Assembly (NCBI GenBank): GCA_964019425.1
Contig: OZ025817.1
Location: forward strand, 186,001 to 250,000
Length of the DNA stretch: 64,000 nucleotides
Origin: Flectonema sp. DT1601
Lineage: Eukaryota; Euglenozoa; Diplonemea; Diplonemida; Diplonemidae
Direction: 5' to 3'
Position 1 is the first letter of the stretch, and the number at the start of each line of letters is the position of its first letter. The notes below the pieces were generated by a model, which saw only the letters and a list, made by a program, of their open reading frames with translations, made no database searches and was not told the origin of the DNA. Shown piece after piece: positions 1 through 9,585 of this stretch. The position numbers and the translations under genes were made by a program.

Positions 1-281
1 ATCCAATCTCTCTTCATGTAATCAAACAGTTGATATGCCACGTCATTCTCCCCCCTGTTTTTGTATCCAGCGATGAGTATATTTAGCGTCACTACCGTTG
101 GTTTTACCCCCTCTTGTTTCATTTTCTGATACATCCCTCCGATATTTTCATTATTCTTTGCACACCAATGCAATGCCTTATTCCATGCAGCAGTGTTAAG
201 GTATTTTTCGTTTGATAAATGAGCTTGGAGTTTACTTCTTGAATTGATACTAACACAGCTTAGTATTTTTGAATAAGTCAT
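1..281 (-). CDS. Pentatricopeptide repeat (PPR) protein, N-terminal part only
   Basis: An open frame runs from an ATG at 281 down to the left edge, so only about 93 N-terminal residues are visible. The tail of this segment reads YQKMKQEGVKPTVVTLNILI followed by AGYKNRGE and AYQLFDYMKRD, the classic PPR cadence of paired helices (motif VKPTxVTxNxLIxGY). PPR proteins bind single-stranded RNA, usually in mitochondria or plastids, for processing, stability or translation. The first 15 residues are Ser/Arg-bearing, which would fit an organelle presequence, but that is not conclusive. An acceptor-like CAG lies 16 nt upstream of the ATG (298 on the plus strand). The repeat number and C-terminus lie outside the window. 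Confidence 0.8.
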   Translation of the reverse strand, partial: MTYSKILSCVSINSRSKLQAHLSNEKYLNTAAWNKALHWCAKNNENIGGMYQKMKQEGVKPTVVTLNILIAGYKNRGENDVAYQLFDYMKRDW

Positions 282-1271
282 GAGAGGTAACTTAGTACTG
301 TTGTTCCTTTTTTTTGAGCTCGACTATGATATTATGAGTAAATATAAAGCAACTTGAAACTGGCTAAAACGAATATAAGGTTCGGCCAAACCTGGTTGCA
401 ATGAAGAGAGACTAACAGTCGGTATCCGTGGGGAAGAGAAGAAAAAAAAAAAAAAGAGGGAAAAAGGAGAATAATAGTTAGATCCTTGCCCGCACCATAA
501 TAAACTGAATTTGAGAGAGAAAATAAATTTTATAACAGGGCTGTATACTAAATTTGCATTCAAAAAAAAGAGAGAAAATCATTTTATGTTTCCTGTAAGA
601 AAAGTTGAAATTAAGAACGGTTTTGTCTTAACTCTGTCGTATCCCACTCACGGACAGAACAATCGGCTCGAACAAATAAAACAATTTAAAAAAAAGAAAT
701 TACAAACAAATACACCACATTAGATACAACATTTAAGAGGCTTATTGAAATCCTCAGATCTGGAAAAAGAACAAGAAAAGAAAAAAAAAAACTGCCATCA
801 CCGAAAATAGGAACGTGAAGGCTGACCATGGTACTGCAAATACAAACAACGAAAAACAGTGGAAACTTTAAAAGGGCGCGGGGGAGATACCAAGACTACA
901 AAAAAAAAAAAAAGAGAAAAAAAAAATTACTTAGAGGCTCCGCACGCAAAGTTAAACAAAAGCCCCAACAATTAAGTCGAAGGTAACCACAAGCTTTACA
1001 GAAGTTTATATGTTTATATTGTTTATAACGACAAAGAATTCATCAAAACAAGAATTGTTTTGATGAAATATGATCGACTCACCCCAACTCTTCCTTGTTG
1101 GAGGACTAGTTGTAGTAGTAGTCAACTTTTGTTACAAAATAAGAATCCGACTTCAAGACGGAAAAGAGGGAGGCGATACAGGAAAAAGATTCACTTCAAC
1201 AACATACAACTGAATGACGGGGGGGAAAGGGCACGGAGAAAAAGAAAAACGGGAACAAAAAACACACCCAG
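282..1271. other. Intergenic, no gene seen
   Basis: About 1 kb between the PPR gene and the next stop codon. It is rich in A runs (433-445, 782-790, 900-914). Short frames on both strands are lysine- or phenylalanine-rich products of these runs. I see no RNA gene or repeat. Confidence 0.6.
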
Positions 1272-3383
1272 CTAATGATTTCTTGGAGAAGTGATCTTAC
1301 GAGATCGTCCCCTGACTGATGGATGTGAAGAATAGGCGGAAACAGATTGACTAATGGATTTAACACTCGGCTGCTTTGCTGAAGCGTCAAAGAAGTCATC
1401 TGGTGCTGCAACTGACCCATTCGCTGGAGACTTCACACTTCCCAAAGGTGAGCGATCTTGAGAAACAGGATCACCTGAGTTAACAGGCACTTTAATTAAT
1501 GGACGTAGTGGTGACGTAGCATCTCTCGGTTGTTTTAATCTAAAGAAGAGTTGAACAGGACATTCTTCAGTTCCGACAATACTTAACTCTGCTGGAGTAG
1601 CATCAACATTAAGAACACCAGTTGCATTACTCCACAACTCAACATCAGAGAAATGTTTCGCATATCCCTGCATTCCCTGTGATGCTAAGAGACCAACAAA
1701 AGGAGTTGATGTTCTCATTGTAATCGGTACAGCAGTACTTCTATCATGTCTATACACTTCATAGAATCCATGTGTTACAGAATGAACTTTTGGTGACCGC
1801 GATCTACTTTTTCTTCTACTTCTAGTAGACGCTGCCTTACGAGGATGCATAACAGGTGGTGCTGGTGATCTTGAGTCCTGTAAATCCAAAGGACTAGAAC
1901 TCCGAGATCCTAATTCTCTTGCAGCTTGCAATACAGGTGAAGGACCTGGACTCTTGGTAGTACCTCGCAGAGGTGCATTGCCCGGGGACTTTTTAGTACC
2001 ATTTTTTGGTGACCTCGAACGAGAACGTGACTTCGATCTTGATTTTGACCTACCAGTCTTCCTAGACCTGTTATACGGCATTGTCACTACTGCTGGAGGA
2101 GTCTGCGTGTGATTCATAGTCGGTGTGTATCTAACACGTGATTTAGGGGTTTCATATGTTACAGTATCATCATAAGTTCTTGTTTTCGGAGTGTCAAATC
2201 TCGCAGCGTCGTTTGGGTCGTGTTGTCGTGTTTTTGGTGTCCTCATTGACGATAGCGAATCTCTTACTGATTGTGTGAAGAATGGTACCTCAGCAGGCTG
2301 CCGTACAGCAACACTCTTATCGTAATTGATATGTTGTTGTTGATGACGAGGTAGTGTCACATCCTGAGGAGTGGTCTCTGGTGGTGATGGTGATTCAAGA
2401 TTTCTTCTGCCATCACTGCTGATTATTATTCCTTCTTCATGTTTTGAACTATCCAGTGATGATCTCCTTGTTGATGATTCAATAATTGGCTTCATTACTG
2501 GAGTGTCTTGCTTATCAGGAGGAGATGGTGATTTGTATATTGTATTCTTTACACTAACATCTCCATGGAATTGTGATTGTAATTGTGGTTGACTAGATAA
2601 CAAAACTTGCTGTTCTATATTCTGTAGTCTTGATTTTATAGTAGACAGTTCAGCATCAGCTGCAGGAGTTTTCACAGATTCTGTCGGTATCTTTGCATAG
2701 TCGGTTGATATTTTTTTTGATCCGAGAGGATAGCTGTTTTGAGGTTTTGATGATATTCCATCATTTCTACCATACAAACCAGATATGGATGTAGTCGGGG
2801 CTGGTATCGAAGCAGATGATTGAGTTCTACTCAAAGACAATTCAGTCTCCAACTGTGAAATACGCTGACGAAGTGTCTCAGTCTGAGAATGAGTCGAGAA
2901 GTTCTGAAGAGACTGATTACTTTGTTCCAGCTGATGAACTTTTTGTTGTAACACAACAATATCTTCCAAAAGAGAAGGATCTGGATCTCTTGGTGGTGTC
3001 GGTGATCTTAAAGGTGCTGATCGCTGTGGGGATACGAGTGAAGGATCATGTAGGTCTGAATAAGTATCTGATGACGTTACCATGCAGTTTTGATTTCTCA
3101 ACCATTCTCCACTAATAAAGATCATCCAACTTATTATCTGCTGAGGTGGAGTACCACAATGAGAATGGACATCTCCATCACCAGAAGCTACACAACTCTC
3201 GCTGGTATGAACGCTGTGCCATCCTCCGTCAGTTATTCCCCATGCTCCGTGTTTATCAGTGAAAATAGATTTCATTCCACACTCTGACCACCAGGTGGGA
3301 TATCCTCGTACGTCTTCACCAATAACATAAATCCCATCTAACCAACACGTTCCAGAGACTGTTAATATTTTAGGAAACATCAT
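1272..3383 (-). CDS. Trp-rich N-domain, coiled coil, Ser/Arg-rich protein of unknown function
   Basis: 703 residues from a double ATG (3381-3383 or 3378-3380), with an AAG acceptor-like site 12 nt upstream after TATTTCTTCCATC. Residues 1-100 form a compact Gly/Trp-rich domain (GTCWLDGIYVIGED, YPTWWSECGMKSIFTD, GAWGITDGGW) resembling the small beta-rich modules seen in many protist proteins. Residues about 143-190 form a heptad coiled coil. A long low-complexity Ser/Pro/Thr part follows, with repeated TPKTR/TPKSR motifs near 380-430 and an RS tract near 445-475. A more ordered segment (FYEVYRHDRS to DATPAELS) lies around 570-640, before another basic, Ser-rich tail. The RS tracts and proline-directed TP/SP sites suggest a phosphorylated scaffold or RNA-associated protein. 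I do not recognise the family. Confidence 0.7.
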   Translation of the reverse strand: MMFPKILTVSGTCWLDGIYVIGEDVRGYPTWWSECGMKSIFTDKHGAWGITDGGWHSVHTSESCVASGDGDVHSHCGTPPQQIISWMIFISGEWLRNQNCMVTSSDTYSDLHDPSLVSPQRSAPLRSPTPPRDPDPSLLEDIVVLQQKVHQLEQSNQSLQNFSTHSQTETLRQRISQLETELSLSRTQSSASIPAPTTSISGLYGRNDGISSKPQNSYPLGSKKISTDYAKIPTESVKTPAADAELSTIKSRLQNIEQQVLLSSQPQLQSQFHGDVSVKNTIYKSPSPPDKQDTPVMKPIIESSTRRSSLDSSKHEEGIIISSDGRRNLESPSPPETTPQDVTLPRHQQQHINYDKSVAVRQPAEVPFFTQSVRDSLSSMRTPKTRQHDPNDAARFDTPKTRTYDDTVTYETPKSRVRYTPTMNHTQTPPAVVTMPYNRSRKTGRSKSRSKSRSRSRSPKNGTKKSPGNAPLRGTTKSPGPSPVLQAARELGSRSSSPLDLQDSRSPAPPVMHPRKAASTRSRRKSRSRSPKVHSVTHGFYEVYRHDRSTAVPITMRTSTPFVGLLASQGMQGYAKHFSDVELWSNATGVLNVDATPAELSIVGTEECPVQLFFRLKQPRDATSPLRPLIKVPVNSGDPVSQDRSPLGSVKSPANGSVAAPDDFFDASAKQPSVKSISQSVSAYSSHPSVRGRSRKITSPRNH

Positions 3384-3774
3384 TGTTATCGTGCCCTTGA
3401 TGGAAGAAATATTATATTCAAACTCCTATTCAATACTTGAAGACTTCAAAAACAAAAACAAAAAAAAAAAAATGGAAAAAGGACAACCTTGAGTCTGGGC
3501 ATACTTCGTGAAAAATCGAAGTTTTTTTTTTTTTTTTTTTGATCCTGCGTTTTTTGAAGAAAAAGTGTAATAATTATCTTGAAAAAAAAAAAAAGAAATT
3601 TAAATCAACACAAACGTATTGTATTGTCAAGCAAGTTCATATAGCTGAAGAATTCAAGGTTAGAAGGGGGAAGAAAGTCATTCCCAGAAAAGAGAATGAA
3701 CCTATCATCGACAAAGGGCTAGAGGAGAGAGAGTCTTATTTTAAAAAAAAAGAGAATACTCTTTTTAACACGAA
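3384..3774. other. Intergenic / possible 3' exon of the ankyrin gene
   Basis: Contains T and A runs (3522-3540, 3581-3594) and the 5' leader of the preceding gene. If the donor-like site at 3864 is used, a last exon of the ankyrin gene could lie here. Otherwise nothing is seen. Confidence 0.4.
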
Positions 3775-5001
3775 TTATGAACAGATGAATATGCTGGGAA
3801 ACTTACACCGAACCGGTATCTTTACTTTAATAGGTTTGGTAGTGTTCCTTATAATAGCACTTACCAAAGCTTTGTTTCCAAACTTTGAAGTAGAGATGGA
3901 ATACGCACTCTCTCCACTAGAGTCTGTCTGCAATGGATCAGCTCCATGAATTAGTAAAAGTTCTATTCTTTTTGGATCACGAGATCTGACAGCCTCATGA
4001 AGAGGAGTAGTCAAAGACTGATCTGTATAGTGAACATTACCAGTAGACGATGATTGGTGTAATATAAGAGAATTAAGAACATCATAACTACTTCTAGTAC
4101 TACTAGCTTCAACATATGGTGATCGAACACCAAGAAAAGGATCCGCTCCAAAACTAAGCAGATTATCAACTATTTCAACCCATCCATAAAATGACGCCTC
4201 CGCAAGGGGACTGTACCCAGCAGCATGCAGTACTCCCGTATCAGCTCCATGAGACAATAGTAGAGAGACCATATCACTATTTCCATTCCTACATGCCAAT
4301 AGTAAAGGTGTAGAGCCATCAACGGTTTGGACATCAATACGGGCAGCAGGAGTGCCAGTTAAAAGTGCTGTTGCGATTTCCAAGTGTTCTCCTTGAGAAC
4401 TACTTCTATCAGCAGTACTGTGTAAAGATGTATAACTCGTATTTGAAATATTCGGATCAGCACCATGAGCTAACAAACACTCAACACATTTAACATCTTT
4501 CTTCTCAGTGAACTTTACCAGTGGAGGGTTAGTACATGATGGAAGTTCCAGGTCTGGAGTTGCACCCTTTCCCAACAAGTACCCTAACATTTGTAGCGAC
4601 ACGCATACTGCTATAGGTGGAATACCTAAACACCCAAAAGCATTAACACAAACACCTGACTCAACAAGTAACGAGGCTCTATCATAGCAGTCTTCTTCTA
4701 CGGCAGTGATTAAGTGGTCTGGTGTTTTCTCATGTTCTTCTAGTGGAATCAAAGCCTTCTTCTCAACATTTATAACCTGTCCAGAGGTAATCCCAGAAGA
4801 TACGACTGTGTTAGAGGGATTCAAGATCTTTCCTTCGAAAATAAAATCGAACAACTGTAATGTTAGTTCTTGATCAGCCTCTACTAGACTGCAGAGATCA
4901 CTGACTGTGTCGGTAGCATTCACTGAGTAAATTAATTCAGAGTCTAGCAGACAAATAATGATATCCATATTTTGTACAATTATCTGATGAAGAGAATGCA
5001 T
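3775..5001 (-). CDS. Ubiquitin-like domain plus ankyrin repeat protein
   Basis: 408 residues. Residues 12-80 (MDIIICLLDSELIYSV, then FIFEGKILNPSNT, then GITSGQVINVEKK) have the spacing of a ubiquitin-like fold: beta hairpin, helix, the FxGKxL strand and a terminal G-x-V-x-V strand. No Gly-Gly tail is present, so it is an integral domain and not a processed modifier. Residues 85-380 hold about seven ankyrin repeats (for example DGSTPLLLACRNGNSDMVSL, and LHEAVRSRDPKRIELLLIHGADP). Such proteins usually act as adaptors in ubiquitin-linked or cytoskeletal complexes. The ATG at 5001 has a TTTCTAG acceptor-like site 19 nt upstream. The last 25 residues follow a perfect donor (GTAAGT at 3864) directly after GCTTTG. 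The true C-terminus may therefore be spliced and the annotated one read-through. Confidence 0.75.
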   Translation of the reverse strand: MHSLHQIIVQNMDIIICLLDSELIYSVNATDTVSDLCSLVEADQELTLQLFDFIFEGKILNPSNTVVSSGITSGQVINVEKKALIPLEEHEKTPDHLITAVEEDCYDRASLLVESGVCVNAFGCLGIPPIAVCVSLQMLGYLLGKGATPDLELPSCTNPPLVKFTEKKDVKCVECLLAHGADPNISNTSYTSLHSTADRSSSQGEHLEIATALLTGTPAARIDVQTVDGSTPLLLACRNGNSDMVSLLLSHGADTGVLHAAGYSPLAEASFYGWVEIVDNLLSFGADPFLGVRSPYVEASSTRSSYDVLNSLILHQSSSTGNVHYTDQSLTTPLHEAVRSRDPKRIELLLIHGADPLQTDSSGESAYSISTSKFGNKALVSAIIRNTTKPIKVKIPVRCKFPSIFICS

Positions 5002-6568
5002 TTATACAAAAAAACAACAACTAGAAACAAAAAATTGTTTTTATTTGTTTTTTTTTTTTTATCATCATCTTTTTTTTTCAAGTACTAAGTTTCTCAATGT
5101 ACTTTGCGGATGGTTTTATTAGTATCGAATTTGTTTGTGGCGTTTTTTTTTTTTTTTTTTTTTTTTTTTTCCCGTAAGAGCTACTTTTAGTTTCAACTTT
5201 AAGTTCCAAAAGCAGCTGCCTGATAACAGCAACATATACAAAACAAAACAACAAAAAAAACAGATATTTAAAAAAAAAAAAAAAAAAAAGGTGGGGATAT
5301 TTGTTTCTATCTTCAACGTAGTAATAAATAGCACAAGTCCCTGTAATATGTCGACTCTTGTCATTAGCAAAGCACATTTTTACGCAAGTAGCCCAGTAGG
5401 TATATAAATGGGCTACTTCCCGCAATTCAGGTAATCTACAGTCATTGGTTCACAACAACAATTACAAATACCCTTTTTTTTAAAATAAAACAAAAACACA
5501 ACAAGGCACGTACGGAAATAATTCTCGCAAAAAGGAAAGGGGGGGAAAAGGAAACCCCGCCTCTTATAGCGACGGTGATAAAGTAATTTTGAAAAAGAGG
5601 CAATGATACGCGGAAAAGTGATTTACCGATATCAATCAACAAAGTAACTAGAAGCTAAGTGTTCGCAATCACTTGGCAACTGAAGGGCACCATCGCGTTA
5701 GGGTTAATATTTCTTGTTTATTTATACCAACACACAAACAACGACAGTTTGACTTGAATTAGATTTTTATTGATTTTTTCAAAATAAAAAAAAAAAAATT
5801 ATATAATAATTATAATATAAAATAAAAAACCAACCTCATGAAAAATCACTGTACTGTGGTATGGGTTATGCGAAAACTGAATAACACTACACACAGAATT
5901 GATTGCGAAATCTATAAAAAAAAAAAAAAAACTGACTCAAGTCTGATAAATGCATGAGTAGCGATTAATTAACTTGTGAAGGGTAGCTCACAAGACATTG
6001 CGCATAACTTGTGAGAACTAAGAAACGAAGCTTTCCATAGCGAATTATTATTCTTGGTTAGCTGCGATTGAAACAAGACCACACGTTACTTGTGTCATCA
6101 AGTAAATTAAAAGAGTACACACAAAAAACCGATTTCCATTTTTTTTATTCGGGAAAATAAAATGGAAACTTCTTTTTTTTTTTCATTGGAAAGAAATAGG
6201 ACAAACAGATTAGCTCCATGGACCAGATACTTCAATCGCGCTAGACAGGTTAACGATAAGCAAAAGGATTTATGAACATAATAAAGTTCTTTAGTCACAG
6301 ATGCTATGATACCAGCCTGCAGCCAATATACAGCGAGGTTAGTTCCGTCTGAAACGTGATATTTAAGCCGGGTGGGTGGTTTCTAAAACCATTGTACGAG
6401 AATAACAAAACAAGAAACCAAAACACTTTAGGCCTTCGAAAAGGGGGAAAAAAAAAAAAAAAAAAATTTAAAAAAAAAATAATTGGCTTTATCGTTCAGT
6501 CGTGTGTCTTGCCAATAATTTTTTTTCTTCTTCTTCTTTTTTTTTTTTTTTTTTTTCTCCCCACAATC

Positions 6569-6601
<33 letters not shown>

Positions 6602-6694
6602 GCTTATAGTATACAACGACTGTGCGGAAACTACAGGTTCGTATTTACCTGGAGTTTTCCAAATGATGATATCCCTTTATTGGAATAGAAAGGA
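5002..6694. other. Intergenic, homopolymer-rich
   Basis: About 1.7 kb with no convincing gene. It contains T28 near 5142-5170, A runs near 5270-5290, and a T run facing a 29-30-base A run (6532-6600). A small inverted repeat CTTGTGA/TCACAAG occurs at 5973-5979/5988-5994. Frames here encode Lys, Phe or Asn strings. Confidence 0.5.
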
Positions 6695-7855
6695 CTAAAC
6701 AACAGCCTGAGTCCTCACAGAATATTCCGAAGGATTACTACAACCCGGGGGTCTAATTCTTCGTTTAACTCTCTTGTTCTGTAGAACTGTTTCTGTTGGT
6801 GTTTTTGGCTCTGAAGGAGGATCTCTTTTTAGCTGTCGCTTTCGAAGATAGCGCCATGTGTTGGTGGCAGTTTCAGCAACTTCTTCTGCACCTAGAGAAC
6901 CAATTCTGTCCATGATCATGGCAAATACCTTTGGGATGCTTGTGTTTACAATAAACGAAGGATTGGCACATAATAACCCAACCCCAGGTATATCATGAAA
7001 GAGCACAACGCTCTTAGCAGAACGAGTCATGTCTTTGGTGTTCTTACCTCGCTTTGTCCTTTCTAAGAAAATACCCTTGTGAACTTTAAGTCCGTCCATT
7101 AAAGGTGACATATTTTCTAATTCGTCGTCTGGGACGAGTGAACATTTGAACTGAACAGTCATTTTAAAAACCCAAGGAATTATTGTCTTAGTTATTCGGA
7201 AAGTATCATTATCACCACGTGCCGCACAGTCAGTCCAGATAGTCGTGTTTTTCGGTTGACAATTTTGATGATATTCCGGACTTGTAAAATTATCAATATT
7301 AATATCCTCCAATGACAAGAATGGAAGAATATATAACCCTCGACTTAATAAGAATGTATGTGACCTTAACGAGACTGGGTCTGACATGTCAAGGGCGTTA
7401 TCAGTATTTAGAGTTGTTTTGTTTATGACGAGGCTGAACATTGAGCGCTCTTCAGATGACATTTGATCTCCAAGTTTGCAACTGAAACCAAACAGCGCCT
7501 GACCCTTATTTAGTTTTGCCATAATCATATTATCGATTCTCCAAGTGTTCATAATAGCTGACGGATATGTGAAATTAGATTCAGATTTTTGAAGTCGTCG
7601 AAGCAAATCAGTTCCAAAGGTCTCCGGCAGCTCTCTTTTCATATCCGTCGGTGACGTCGTTTTTTCTGTTGCTAAGTTTGGTGTTGTACTCCTACTGCCA
7701 CCACTTTCATCTTCTTCATCAGGAATTGAGTAAAATGAACAATTACCAACTTCTCTAACCATCGATACTCTCATTCCACTCGGGTATGACTCACGAAACT
7801 CTATCGGCCCACATCTATGAGAAGTTAACTTCATTCCATCTCCATTTTCCGACAT
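6695..7855 (-). CDS. Unknown protein, possible START-like lipid-binding C-terminal region
   Basis: 386 residues from an ATG at 7855, with an ACAG acceptor-like site 11 nt upstream. No signal peptide or membrane span is visible. The middle (WRIDNMIMAKLNKGQALFG, IIPWVFKMTVQFKCSLVPDD) and the stretch about 285-340 (GVGLLCANPSFIVNTSIPKV, then RIGSLGAEEVAETATNTWRYL) resemble the last strand and long C-terminal helix of START/StAR-type lipid-transfer domains. This is a weak visual resemblance, not a firm family call. Residues 50-75 are a Ser/Thr/Glu linker and the C-terminal 40 residues are basic (KRVKRRIRPPG), possibly a membrane- or nucleic-acid-contacting tail. The reading frame is clean and flanked by intergenic homopolymers, so a real gene is likely. 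Its function is unknown. Confidence 0.6.
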   Translation of the reverse strand: MSENGDGMKLTSHRCGPIEFRESYPSGMRVSMVREVGNCSFYSIPDEEDESGGSRSTTPNLATEKTTSPTDMKRELPETFGTDLLRRLQKSESNFTYPSAIMNTWRIDNMIMAKLNKGQALFGFSCKLGDQMSSEERSMFSLVINKTTLNTDNALDMSDPVSLRSHTFLLSRGLYILPFLSLEDINIDNFTSPEYHQNCQPKNTTIWTDCAARGDNDTFRITKTIIPWVFKMTVQFKCSLVPDDELENMSPLMDGLKVHKGIFLERTKRGKNTKDMTRSAKSVVLFHDIPGVGLLCANPSFIVNTSIPKVFAMIMDRIGSLGAEEVAETATNTWRYLRKRQLKRDPPSEPKTPTETVLQNKRVKRRIRPPGCSNPSEYSVRTQAVV

Positions 7856-8347
7856 ATCATAAAGTGCTGTTTTTTAAGTATTGAAAGTGTTTTAACGAAG
7901 TAGTAAGCTATCAAGGTTAGATTCGCTCTTCCTCCGCAATCTCTCCATATCTTTTTTTTTTTGGTAGCAGCACCATAGCTAGCTGTTTCCAGCAACCACC
8001 GTGATTGCCTAAGAAACCTGTCGTAAAAACCTTAAAAAGGTCAACAAATACCTTAAACACGGATGCTGCTATCACTAGGCTGAATTTACCGAATTGAGAT
8101 TTTTTTGCCAAAGACTTTTTTTTCTTTTTCTCCTTCCTTTTTTTTTTTTTTTTTTTTTTCCTCCCCTTCTCCTATTCAACAAGGACGAAGGAAGGACACA
8201 CCAAGCATAATATTTGGCACAAAAAAGACAGAAACTAAGCAATAACTTGCGGTTGCTAGGGTGAAAGGGTGCACCTTGACGATAAGCCAGAGTGCCAATC
8301 AACAAAGGAAACTATACGAAGAGAGAGGGCTTATGGGGGTGAGGGAA
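7856..8347. other. Intergenic
   Basis: Holds the leader of the 386-residue gene and a T-rich block (8112-8160). No gene or repeat seen. Confidence 0.5.
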
Positions 8348-9127
8348 CTACACGAGGGAGAATTTACTTTTTCCAGTGGAGCGTCCAATTCTTCCAGCAG
8401 CTGGTGCGCGGTCATCAGCTTCTTCCTCTTCGTCATCACTGTCGGACTCTACAGTTCTGCGTGTGTTTCTTAAAGGTCCGAGTGTTCGCAAGTAGTCTTC
8501 TACTTCTTCGAGGTTGGGGCGAGCTTCGGTTTTGCACCATGGCTTAAGAGTAGTTATTTGTTTCTTCATCTCACCAGAGTTGTACACCAGAACAGTTGGA
8601 AGATGACTTGCAGGAAACTTGTCAATCGCATCTGTGGATTTTATCGAAACAATTTTTAAAGCAGAATTGCGTTCAGCGACTTCGCCCATCAAACGGAGGA
8701 GGTATTCGCAATGGGCGTTGCCTTCCTCAATGAGAAGGCAAAGTACCCAGGTATCTTGACCCGCTTTGGAAACTTCATCGACGTATTCTGATTTTGAAAT
8801 GTGACGAATTGATCCGAACTTTGTTCCTCGCTGTCTTTCCATTTCTTCCTGGCGACGAGCGCGTCTGTATGCTACTAAGGCGTCTTCGTCGTCATCACCT
8901 CTTCCATCTTCCTGTAGCATGTCATCAAGTTGCTCGATGGTTCGATTCTCCAAAGGATCATAATTATCAATAACATTTTCTATAATGTCCTTCATCTCTT
9001 TTTGCTGTCTGATTTCTTCTTCACGAGTAGCGTATTTCCCAACCTTGTTACCAAACTTGTACTGGATATCTTCCCATTCAGTGGTGACGATCTCATCGTT
9101 AGCTGTTCTTAAACAATTTCCAGCCAT
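8348..9127 (-). CDS. Phosducin-like protein, PhLP2/PDCL3 class
   Basis: 259 residues. The N-terminal segment contains TTEWEDIQYKFG, the helix-1 signature of phosducin-like proteins of class 2. A charged linker (residues 50-95) is followed by GTKFGSIRHISKSEYVDEVS, the conserved entry to the thioredoxin-fold domain (about 103-225). Strands ALKIVSIKSTDAIDKFPAS and LPTVLVYNSGEMKKQ match the family pattern in which an LPT-VYxxG segment replaces the thioredoxin active site. The acidic tail ESDSDDEEEEADD is typical. PhLP2 proteins are cytosolic co-chaperones of the CCT chaperonin for actin, tubulin and other WD/cytoskeletal clients. The length is near the usual 230-260. The ATG at 9127 is the only sensible start. 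The upstream acceptor-like site is less clear than for neighbours. Confidence 0.88.
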   Translation of the reverse strand: MAGNCLRTANDEIVTTEWEDIQYKFGNKVGKYATREEEIRQQKEMKDIIENVIDNYDPLENRTIEQLDDMLQEDGRGDDDEDALVAYRRARRQEEMERQRGTKFGSIRHISKSEYVDEVSKAGQDTWVLCLLIEEGNAHCEYLLRLMGEVAERNSALKIVSIKSTDAIDKFPASHLPTVLVYNSGEMKKQITTLKPWCKTEARPNLEEVEDYLRTLGPLRNTRRTVESDSDDEEEEADDRAPAAGRIGRSTGKSKFSLV

Positions 9128-9308
9128 CTTTTTTTACAATTATTAAGTTGAGAACTTGATAAAGGAATTAAATAAATAATTTATAATTAAATTCGTAAAG
9201 GTAGAATTGCTATTCAATTCAATGATTGTAATGGGAAAGCTCGGGGTTTTTTTTTTTTTTTTTTTTTTTAAAGGTTCAAGATACGCTAATGTGGTTGCGA
9301 TTCTTACC

Positions 9309-9585
9309 GACCTCTGCAGTTGAAGATCTACGTGCTGAACTTAAGCATATCACTCAGCACAGGAAAAGAAAGGTAACAGCCCAGCGAGTGAACAAGGAAC
9401 AGCCCAAGCCTGAATCCGAAAGGAATTGTGGTGCAAGCTATTGTGGGGATCTGGTGGTGTTCGGACAAGTCTCCTGGAATGGGATCACCAAAGAGGGTGA
9501 GAGTCCCGTACATCTGAGCAGCCATCCAGTCTACCTTCACAGTCAGCAAGAGTCGCTCAGTTTGGGAATGCTGAGCTAATTAGCA
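9309..9585 (+). pseudogene. LSU (28S-type) rRNA 5' fragment, copy 1
   Basis: Contains the near-universal LSU start motif GCTGAACTTAAGCATATCA (about 9333-9351), then AGGAAAAGAAA, AGCGAGTGAACAAGGAACAG, GAGGGTGAGAGTCCCGTA and TTTGGGAATGCTGAGCT, in the order found in the first ~300 nt of eukaryotic LSU rRNA. A block between AGGAAAAGAAA and GCGAGTGAA is shortened compared with copy 2 at 58355, so it is a degenerate fragment and not a working gene. It lies antisense to the surrounding genes, between PhLP2 and a gene desert. Confidence 0.85.

Noticed and set aside
3775-3864. Splice donor GTAAGT near the end of the ankyrin gene
   Set aside because: The donor is perfect, but several acceptors are possible and none gives a recognisable continuation, so no extra exon is annotated.
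5697-5704. TTAGGGTT telomere-like sequence
   Set aside because: A single occurrence with no repeat array. Chance is sufficient.
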